Below, piece after piece: positions 1 to 4,750 of a stretch of DNA of 6,194 nucleotides (position 1 is its first letter; each line of letters begins with the position of its first letter). The notes under the pieces are model-generated. The model was not told where the DNA came from. It did no database searches and saw nothing but the letters and a program-made list of their open reading frames with translations. A program made the translations under genes and the position numbers. This DNA is from Lactobacillus sp. (lineage in GTDB: Bacteria > Bacillota > Bacilli > Lactobacillales > Lactobacillaceae). The stretch is from the NCBI GenBank assembly GCA_003482405.1, contig DMZB01000255.1, positions 1 to 6,194 of the forward strand. The letters are read 5' to 3'.

Positions 1-16
1 ATTTGCGTCTTTTTTG
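1..16 (+). terminator. Possible 3' end of an upstream gene's terminator (cut by window edge)
   Basis: The first bases read ATTTGCGTC followed by a run of seven T and a G. This is the usual look of the right arm and U-tract of an intrinsic terminator. The matching left arm, roughly GACGCAAAT, would lie outside the window, so the hairpin cannot be confirmed. If real, it ends a plus-strand gene to the left and isolates adhE from upstream transcription. Confidence 0.3.
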
Positions 17-108
17 TTTCTCAAAAAAAAGTCCGAAAAATCAGTGAGCTAATAGTCTTGATAAAAGCTCGTTAGATTCGTGTTAGTTGCCCAATAAGGC
101 TATGGCAA

Positions 109-144
109 TTGACTCAAGCAGAAAAATAGTTTAAATATTCACAA
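109..144 (+). promoter_or_regulatory. Possible distal adhE promoter with a Rex-like half-site
   Basis: A -35-like TTGACT at 109-114 is followed after 16 bp by a -10-like TTAAAT at 131-136. Directly downstream is TTCACAA (138-144), an exact half of the Rex operator consensus TTGTGAA-N4-TTCACAA. The left half at 127-133 (TAGTTTA) matches at only 4 of 7 positions. A repressor here would cover the -10 box. The region is very AT-rich, so chance matches are likely and the call is tentative. Confidence 0.25.
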
Positions 145-191
145 TACATTTTCAGATTTTAAAAAATCAAATATGAAAAAATATTACGACA

Positions 192-205
192 CTAAAACGC
201 TTGAT
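192..205 (+). promoter_or_regulatory. Degenerate cre-like site (upstream copy)
   Basis: The core AAAACGCTT (194-202) is identical to the core of the better cre site at 216-224, exactly 22 bp downstream. The flanks do not match the cre consensus TGWAANCGNTNWCA (five mismatches at informative positions), so on its own this would not be called. The same-face spacing of about two helical turns makes it a possible auxiliary CcpA contact. Confidence 0.3.
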
Positions 206-213
206 ACAAGTAA

Positions 214-227
214 TGAAAACGCTTACT
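214..227 (+). promoter_or_regulatory. cre site (CcpA operator) upstream of adhE
   Basis: TGAAAACGCTTACT fits the catabolite-responsive element consensus TGWAANCGNTNWCA at 10 of 11 informative positions, including the central CG; only the last base differs. It lies upstream of the -35 box, centred about 75 bp before the predicted transcription start. CcpA bound there could activate, or repress with a second site, depending on sugar supply. That adhE genes are CcpA targets in Gram-positive bacteria is family knowledge; the direction of control here is not visible in the sequence. Confidence 0.65.
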
Positions 228-261
228 ACAAAAATGTTTGAGAAATTGTGAGCAAAAAGGC

Positions 262-289
262 TTGCAAAGTTTTTACATGGTGATATGAT
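262..289 (+). promoter_or_regulatory. Main adhE promoter (sigma-A, extended -10)
   Basis: The -35 box is TTGCAA (262-267, 4 of 6 to consensus), followed by a 16-bp spacer and a -10 box TATGAT (284-289, 5 of 6). A TG at 281-282 one base upstream of the -10 gives an extended -10 element that compensates for the weak -35. Transcription should start near 295-298, giving a leader of about 48 nt. The Rex/cre-like operator begins at this start point. Confidence 0.7.
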
Positions 290-294
290 ACTGG

Positions 295-312
295 TTGTGA
301 AAGAGATAACAA
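295..312 (+). promoter_or_regulatory. Rex-like operator overlapping a cre-like site at the adhE start point
   Basis: TTGTGAAAGAGATAACAA matches the Rex consensus TTGTGAA-N4-TTCACAA at 12 of 14 positions, with a perfect left half. Rex is the NADH/NAD+ sensing repressor and adhE is among its commonest targets, so a site covering the start of transcription suits repression relieved at high NADH. The nested bases 298-311 also fit the cre consensus at 10 of 11 informative positions, lacking only the central C. Which regulator binds cannot be settled by reading alone. Confidence 0.6.
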
Positions 313-343
313 GTAATTGAAACCTTGATGGAGGAATTCAAAA

Positions 344-2980
344 ATGGTTGTTAAGACTGATAAGAAGGCCGAACAAGAAACGACTGACACAGCTAACATG
401 ATCCAAGCGTTAGTTGACAAAGGTCACGAAGCTTTAGCAAAGATGGACAACTATGACCAGAAGCGCATTGACCACATCGTGCACGAAATGGCAATGGCTG
501 CTCTGGATCAACACATGGAACTAGCCAAGCTAGCTGTTGAAGAAACAGGCCGTGGTGTTGTTGAAGACAAAGCAATTAAAAACATTTTCGCCTCAGAAAA
601 CATTTGGCACAAGATTAAAGACGACAAGACTGTCGGTATCATCCGTGAAGATGATGTCGAAGAGATCACTGAAGTCGCTGAACCACTTGGTGTTATCGCT
701 GGTATCACACCAGTTACCAACCCAACTTCAACGGTTGTCTTCAAGGCTGAAATTGCCGTTAAGACGCGTAACCCAATTATCTTCGCCTTCCACCCACAAG
801 CTCAAAAGTGTTGTGTGGCAGCTGGTAAAGTTGTTCGCGATGCTGCGATTGCTGCCGGTGCTCCAGAAGGCATGATCCAATGGATCGAAACACCTTCTAT
901 TGAAGCGACGAACTTACTGATCAACAACGATGGCATTGCTTCAACGTTGGCTACTGGTGGTCCTGGCATGGTTAAGGCCGCTTACTCAACTGGTAAACCA
1001 GCCTTGGGTGTTGGACCTGGTAACGGCCCCGTTTACATTGAAAAGAGTGCTAACATCAAGCGTGCCGTTAACGACATCACCTTATCCAAGACGTTTGATA
1101 ACGGGATGGTTTGTGCTTCTGAAAACTCCGCTGTTATCGACGCTGACATTTACGACGATGTTATGGCTGAATTCAAACGTTTAGGTTCCGTTGTCATCAA
1201 GAAGGCTGATCAAAAGAAGCTTGCTGACGCAATGTTCAACCCAGTTACCCACGGTGTCAAAGGACCTATTGCTGGTAAATCGGCATTTGAAATTGCTAAA
1301 TTAGCAGGCATCAAAGTCCCAGAAGACACTAAAGTACTGTTAGCTGAAATCGATGGCGTTGGTCCTGACTACCCATTGTCAGCTGAAAAGTTATCACCAG
1401 TTCTGTCCGTTTACAAGGCAGCAACCCGTGACGCAGCTTTGAAGACTTGCGAAGACTTACTAGACTTTGGTGGCCTTGGCCACACAGCCGGTCTTCAAAG
1501 TGAAGATCAAGATTTGATGAACGAATTCGGTATTCGTATGAAGGCCAGCCGTGTCTTGATTAACACACCATCTGCTGTTGGTGGTATCGGTAACATTTAC
1601 AACAACATGATTCCTTCCCTAACTCTGGGAACTGGTTCATGGGGCAAGAACGCCGTTTCGCACAACGTTTCATCATTTGATTTAATCAACGTTAAAACGA
1701 TTGCCAAACGGAGAAATAACATGCAATGGATTAAGATTCCAAGTAAAGTTTACTTTGAAAAGAACTCTGTTCGTTACTTAACAGACATGGAAGGTGTCGA
1801 AAAAGTCTTCGTCGTTGCTTCACCTTCAATGGTTAAGAACGGTTACGTTGACATCGTCCGCGATCGTCTTCGCAAACGTCCAAACGCTACCAGCATTCAA
1901 ATCGAGGTCTTCGACCAGGTTGAACCAGACCCATCGACTGACACGGTTGACCGTGGTGTACGTTTGATGAATGAATTCAAGCCTGACACGATTATTGCCA
2001 TCGGTGGTGGTTCGCCACTTGATGCCGCTAAGAACATGTGGATGTTCTACGAGCACCCAGATGCAGACTTCTTCGGTGCTAAGCAGAAGTACTTGGACAT
2101 CCGTAAGCGGACTTACACATTCGAAAAGCCTAACAAGGCTAAGTTTGTTGCGATCCCAACAACTTCAGGTACTGGTTCAGAAGTAACACCATTCGCCGTT
2201 ATTACTGACTCTAAGACCCACGTTAAGTACCCACTGGCTGACTATGCTTTGACACCAGATGTTGCCATCGTGGACCCTCAGTTCATCATGACTGTTCCAA
2301 AGCGCACTATTGCTTACTCTGGCTTGGATGTCTTCTGTCATGCCATTGAATCATACGTTTCAAGCTTGGCCTCAGACTACACGAAGCCATGGTCATTACA
2401 AGCATTGAAGTTGGTTTACAACAACCTGACTGCTTCATACAATGGTGACGCTCACGCCAAGGAAGAAATGCACAATGCTTCAACCTTAGCTGGGATGGCC
2501 TTTGCCAACGCATTCTTGGGTGTTAACCACTCTGTTGCCCACAAACTTGGTGGGGAATTCGGGTTGGCCCATGGTCTATGTATCGCCATCACCTTGCCAC
2601 ACACGATTCGTTACAACGCCCAGATGCCTACTAAGTTGGCTATGTGGCCTAAGTACGAATACTACCGTGCCGACGAAGACTACGCTGAAGCTGCTCGTTA
2701 CCTTGGTCTGAAGGGCGACACGACTGAAGAATTAGTTGAAGCACTTGTTCAAGCATTCATCGACTTAGCACACAGTGTCGGTGTTGAATTGAGCTTGAAG
2801 GCTAACGGTGTGGACAAGAAGCACTTTGATGCAACTGTCGACAAATTAGCTGAATTGGCTTACGAAGATCAATGTACAACTGCCAACCCGAAGGAACCTC
2901 TGATTTCTGAATTGAAGGAAATCTTGGAAGAGGACTACGACGGCAAGGGTGTTGAAACTAAAACCCGCGGCAAGTACTAG
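344..2980 (+). CDS. adhE: Bifunctional acetaldehyde-CoA/alcohol dehydrogenase AdhE
   Basis: AdhE is cytoplasmic, forms spirosome filaments in known members, and reduces acetyl-CoA to acetaldehyde and then ethanol with two NADH, restoring NAD+ in fermentation. The 878 residues fit the family length (about 860-890). Residues about 15-445 form the aldehyde dehydrogenase half, with the nucleotide-loop motif GVGPGNG (222-228) and catalytic Cys257 in NGMVCASE. After a linker (about 446-462), residues to about 865 form the iron-dependent alcohol dehydrogenase half, with GGGSPLDAAK (554-563) and expected Fe ligands Asp662, His666, His729 and His743. No key residue is missing. GGAGG at 330-334 lies 9 nt before the ATG and supports this start. 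Codon use is strongly biased (CGT/CGC, AAC, TTC), as in abundant proteins. It is transcribed alone, from a promoter with cre and Rex-like sites to a strong hairpin. Confidence 0.97.
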   Translation: MVVKTDKKAEQETTDTANMIQALVDKGHEALAKMDNYDQKRIDHIVHEMAMAALDQHMELAKLAVEETGRGVVEDKAIKNIFASENIWHKIKDDKTVGIIREDDVEEITEVAEPLGVIAGITPVTNPTSTVVFKAEIAVKTRNPIIFAFHPQAQKCCVAAGKVVRDAAIAAGAPEGMIQWIETPSIEATNLLINNDGIASTLATGGPGMVKAAYSTGKPALGVGPGNGPVYIEKSANIKRAVNDITLSKTFDNGMVCASENSAVIDADIYDDVMAEFKRLGSVVIKKADQKKLADAMFNPVTHGVKGPIAGKSAFEIAKLAGIKVPEDTKVLLAEIDGVGPDYPLSAEKLSPVLSVYKAATRDAALKTCEDLLDFGGLGHTAGLQSEDQDLMNEFGIRMKASRVLINTPSAVGGIGNIYNNMIPSLTLGTGSWGKNAVSHNVSSFDLINVKTIAKRRNNMQWIKIPSKVYFEKNSVRYLTDMEGVEKVFVVASPSMVKNGYVDIVRDRLRKRPNATSIQIEVFDQVEPDPSTDTVDRGVRLMNEFKPDTIIAIGGGSPLDAAKNMWMFYEHPDADFFGAKQKYLDIRKRTYTFEKPNKAKFVAIPTTSGTGSEVTPFAVITDSKTHVKYPLADYALTPDVAIVDPQFIMTVPKRTIAYSGLDVFCHAIESYVSSLASDYTKPWSLQALKLVYNNLTASYNGDAHAKEEMHNASTLAGMAFANAFLGVNHSVAHKLGGEFGLAHGLCIAITLPHTIRYNAQMPTKLAMWPKYEYYRADEDYAEAARYLGLKGDTTEELVEALVQAFIDLAHSVGVELSLKANGVDKKHFDATVDKLAELAYEDQCTTANPKEPLISELKEILEEDYDGKGVETKTRGKY
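1710..1723 (+). promoter_or_regulatory. Possible internal ribosome binding site and ATG at the AdhE domain junction
   Basis: Within adhE, GGAG (1710-1713) sits 7 nt before ATG (1721-1723), which is in-frame Met460. This Met lies in the linker, just before the alcohol dehydrogenase half (QWIKIPSKVYF). Initiation here would make a 419-residue protein holding only the iron-dependent ADH domain. The Shine-Dalgarno-like sequence is spelled by CGG-AGA, arginine codons unusual for this gene, which mostly uses CGT or CGC. The Lys-Arg-Arg residues may simply be conserved protein sequence, so function is unproven. Confidence 0.3.
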
Positions 2981-3018
2981 GATTTGCGGTAACCAGTCAT
3001 AAGATTTATAAGAGAATT

Positions 3019-3065
3019 CAAGACAACCCCTACCGACGCTGATCGGTAGGGGTTGTCTTGTTATG
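3019..3065 (+). terminator. Intrinsic terminator of adhE
   Basis: A perfect 18-bp inverted repeat (3019-3036 with 3043-3060) encloses a 6-base loop, CGCTGA. The core is GC-rich (CCCCTACCGA with TCGGTAGGGG). It starts 38 nt after the adhE stop. The U-tract is the T-rich TTGTCTTGTT that begins inside the right arm, not a clean T-run. The left arm is purine-rich, AAGACAA, so the hairpin has only a weak U-rich tail for minus-strand transcripts. It should insulate the next gene from strong adhE transcription. Confidence 0.85.
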
Positions 3066-3085
3066 TCGGATAGAGGAATGACAGA

Positions 3086-3113
3086 TTGTTTTCTAGAGGT
3101 ATTGTATTATGAT
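3086..3113 (+). promoter_or_regulatory. Candidate promoter of the CofE-like gene
   Basis: A weak -35 TTGTTT (3086-3091, 3-4 bases of consensus) is followed after 16 bp by -10 TATGAT (3108-3113, 5 of 6). An overlapping TATTAT at 3105-3110 is an alternative -10 without a well-spaced -35. The predicted start, near 3120, leaves a leader of about 20 nt. Because adhE ends in a strong hairpin, the gene needs a promoter about here. Confidence 0.45.
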
Positions 3114-3139
3114 GATTTAAAAAAGTTGGTGGGTGTAGC

Positions 3140-3865
3140 ATGGTTAAAATATTTGGTCTTCACAGTATTCCTTCTGTACAGATTGGCGACAACATTGGCA
3201 ATTTAATCGTTAATGCAGTTCGACTTCATAATGTTCAAATTATGCCGCACGATATTTTCTGTGTGGCATCTAAAATTGTGTCTGTTTCAGAAGGCCGACA
3301 GGTAAGTTTAGCTGAGGTTGTCCCATCCGAGCAGGCACTGAAGATTCATGCACAGGTGCCACGAAAGGATGCACGCCTAATTCAGTTGATGCTGAATGAA
3401 ACGAGATATCAAGATGGTTCACGATTGTCTATAACAGATGGTTTTATTGGTGGTTGGATGCCAAATGGAATGTTTTTAACAAGTGCAGGTGTGGATAAAC
3501 TAACTTCGAAATCTGCGATACTATTGCCGAATGATTCTGATCAGTCCGCGGGGATTATTGCTCAGACTATTAAAAAGGCACTTGGAATTGACGTTTCTGT
3601 CATCATAACCGATAGTGAGGGGCGACCTGACAAACGTGGAGCCACTCAAATCGCTATTGGACTATATGGCTTAACGCCGGTCAGAGAGGAAAATAATCGT
3701 TCCCACACAAAAACGTCAAGAGCGGCAGAAACACTATGTGATTTAATCGCAGCTTCTGCCGCACTAGAAATGGGGCAACGAGACGCAGGAATTCCAGTAG
3801 CTGTGGTAAGCGGTCTAGATTACACTTACAACACAAAGGCCAGGATTAGCGATGCAATTAACTAA
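3140..3865 (+). CDS. CofE/FbiB-like coenzyme F420-0:gamma-glutamyl ligase family protein
   Basis: The 241 residues fit a stand-alone CofE domain (about 240-260). CofE adds glutamates to coenzyme F420-0 using GTP and divalent metal. Recognisable blocks, in order, are the N-terminal GLHSIPSVQIGDN (6-18), ASKIVSVSEGRQVSL (43-57), SAGVDK (115-120; Asp119 is the expected metal ligand of the family NAGVD motif), LLPNDSDQSA (128-137), ITDSEGRP (156-163; Asp158 and the GRP loop) and MGQRDAGIPVAVVSG (211-225). There is no fused nitroreductase domain as in actinobacterial FbiB. An in-frame TGA at 3113-3115 makes this ATG the first available start; its ribosome binding site, GGTGGG (3128-3133), is weak. 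Codons such as ATA, GGA and CGA are used freely, unlike adhE, so expression is probably low. Family membership is clear, but the substrate is unknown because lactobacilli are not known to make F420. Confidence 0.85.
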   Translation: MVKIFGLHSIPSVQIGDNIGNLIVNAVRLHNVQIMPHDIFCVASKIVSVSEGRQVSLAEVVPSEQALKIHAQVPRKDARLIQLMLNETRYQDGSRLSITDGFIGGWMPNGMFLTSAGVDKLTSKSAILLPNDSDQSAGIIAQTIKKALGIDVSVIITDSEGRPDKRGATQIAIGLYGLTPVREENNRSHTKTSRAAETLCDLIAASAALEMGQRDAGIPVAVVSGLDYTYNTKARISDAIN

Positions 3866-3902
3866 GACCTGTTAGCCTAATAAGAAAATGGTAAACGTGT
3901 CT

Positions 3903-3915
3903 TGTCAATTTGACA
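3903..3915. promoter_or_regulatory. Palindrome overlapping the -35 box (possible operator)
   Basis: TGTCAA-T-TTGACA is a perfect 6-bp inverted repeat with a single central base. Its right half is exactly the consensus -35 box of the promoter for the next gene. A dimeric regulator bound here would block RNA polymerase. The left half read on the minus strand is also TTGACA, with a weak TCTTAT -10 equivalent at 3885-3880. No regulator is recognised for it. Confidence 0.4.
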
Positions 3916-3938
3916 GTCCCATCGTTTGAGGCGATAAT
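3910..3938 (+). promoter_or_regulatory. Near-consensus sigma-A promoter of the anchored-protein gene
   Basis: TTGACA (3910-3915, 6 of 6) is followed by an optimal 17-bp spacer and GATAAT (3933-3938, 5 of 6). Transcription should start near 3945, giving a leader of about 53 nt with a strong AAGGAGG ribosome binding site. This is the best-matching core promoter in the window by -35, -10 and spacing. Confidence 0.8.
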
Positions 3939-3997
3939 CGAACACTAAAGTTAGTTCTTTATTTCCGATTCAGTAGCGCAACCACAAGGAGGTTTTT

Positions 3998-4585
3998 ATG
4001 CGGCTTCGCAACTATATTTATATTTTAATCATTGGTTTGGTGGCCGTTGGTGTGAGTGCATTAACGGTGAAACCGGTCGCCGACACGCGTCAGCAAGCCG
4101 TCAGCCAAACCAGTAGCTCAAATTCTAGTCAGTCAGATAGTACGAAAAGTTCCTCAAAGAAAGCGGCTAAGCAATCAACAAAGGATAAGACCAAGACTAC
4201 TTCAAAAAAAGTCAGTACTGAGACAGTGAGCGATTATACACTGACTAAGACAGCCACGACATTGCCAGAGGGTCTAGCCAGCGGGCAGGCGCCGACTGGG
4301 TGGTCAACACCCATCAGTTTGACGCTGTCAAGTGCGGCCCTAAATGGCACTTCGGAACAAAATCTCGTGCGTTTTGATGGCCTAAGCGTGGGGAGTAAGT
4401 ATCGTCTGTGGATTGTGCCAACGTCTGATAGTACATCAACGAAGGGTTACAAGGTTGATTATCGACCAACGTCGTCATCTCAATATGTCCCGACACGGCT
4501 GCTGCGAACGGTATTGAATGAAGCCCAAAAATCTGACGCTAGCGTCAGTCAATTAGCGATTTACAATGTTCGCGAAAATGAATAG
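3998..4585 (+). CDS. Membrane-anchored extracellular protein of unknown function
   Basis: I do not recognise a family. The 195 residues begin with a short basic N-terminus (MRLRN) and one hydrophobic segment (about 7-24). There is no lipobox cysteine and no clear signal peptidase site, so a signal anchor with an outward C-terminus is likeliest, although cleavage is possible. Residues about 33-77 form a low-complexity Ser/Thr/Lys/Gln linker, typical of stalks crossing the Gram-positive wall. Residues about 78-195 look like a small, mostly beta domain (GWSTPISLTL, LVRFDGLSVGSKYRLWIV) ending in a helix-like LLRTVLNEAQ stretch. There are no cysteines, no LPXTG and no LysM-type repeat. The start is set by AAGGAGG (3986-3992), 5 nt before the ATG. 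It has its own strong promoter and hairpin terminators, so it is probably monocistronic. A cell-surface role is inferred from topology alone. Confidence 0.8.
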   Translation: MRLRNYIYILIIGLVAVGVSALTVKPVADTRQQAVSQTSSSNSSQSDSTKSSSKKAAKQSTKDKTKTTSKKVSTETVSDYTLTKTATTLPEGLASGQAPTGWSTPISLTLSSAALNGTSEQNLVRFDGLSVGSKYRLWIVPTSDSTSTKGYKVDYRPTSSSQYVPTRLLRTVLNEAQKSDASVSQLAIYNVRENE

Positions 4586-4592
4586 TGACAAG

Positions 4593-4641
4593 ATCAAAAA
4601 ACGGAATGTCCTAAAAAATGGAGCGTTTCGTTTTTTGATTA
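4593..4641 (+). terminator. Intrinsic terminator after the anchored-protein gene (first of two)
   Basis: ATCAAAAAACG (4593-4603) pairs perfectly with CGTTTTTTGAT (4629-4639), and pairing continues inward with G-U wobbles (GAATG with CGTTT, then TCC with GGA) around an A-rich loop. The T6 run in the right arm and the following GATTAT serve as U-tract. The A-run in the left arm would give a U-tract to minus-strand transcripts too, so it may work in both directions. It begins 7 nt after the stop codon. Confidence 0.75.
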
Positions 4642-4644
4642 TAC

Positions 4645-4683
4645 GAAAAAAGCCATTTTGCTGTTTCAAATGACTTTTTCTTG
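4645..4683 (+). terminator. Second hairpin terminator, directly downstream
   Basis: GAAAAA (4645-4650) pairs with TTTTTC (4675-4680), and GCCATTTTG (4652-4660) pairs with CAAATGAC (4667-4674) with one mismatch and small bulges. The loop is CTGTTT and the right arm runs into CTTTTTCTTG. It is less regular than the first hairpin, five bases upstream, but the pair together should stop readthrough into the CPBP gene. As with the first, the A-run allows action on the opposite strand. Confidence 0.6.
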
Positions 4684-4710
4684 CACTTAAGATAATCCAA
4701 TGGCTATGAT
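4681..4710 (+). promoter_or_regulatory. Candidate promoter of the CPBP protease gene
   Basis: TTGCAC (4681-4686) and TATGAT (4705-4710, 5 of 6) are 18 bp apart. The -35 is weak and directly abuts the tail of the second hairpin. The predicted start, near 4717, leaves a leader of about 34 nt carrying GAGGTGA (4740-4746), a good ribosome binding site for the ATG at 4751. Confidence 0.45.
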
Positions 4711-4750
4711 ATGGCTAACTAATTGATTTAATTGGAAATGAGGTGACTGT

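Noticed and set aside
102..134. Ten-codon open frame (MAIDSSRKIV) in the adhE leader region
   Set aside because: The only ribosome-binding-like AAGG is 2 nt from the ATG, too close, and the frame lies upstream of the main promoter. There is no run of codons suggesting attenuation.
155..168. GATTTT-AA-AAAATC inverted repeat in the adhE upstream region
   Set aside because: It is a short A/T-only palindrome in AT-rich DNA, too unstable as a hairpin and not matching a known operator; at most part of a bent or UP-like tract.
201..229. TTGATA and TACTAC as another adhE promoter
   Set aside because: The -10 matches only 3 of 6 and has no TG extension; the promoter at 262-289 is much better.
246..263. 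TTGTGA at 246-251 as a further Rex operator
   Set aside because: The expected right half reads AGGCTT, with almost no match to TCACAA. A lone 6-bp half-site is expected by chance in such AT-rich DNA.
537..2711. Several overlapping open frames of 60-112 codons on both strands within adhE
   Set aside because: They are shadows of a long, codon-biased gene: no ribosome binding sites, no recognisable domains, and low-complexity Leu/Ser-rich translations.
3889..3902. cre-like sequence around AAACGTG before the anchored-protein gene
   Set aside because: It keeps the central CG but fails at several informative positions in the outer parts of both arms.
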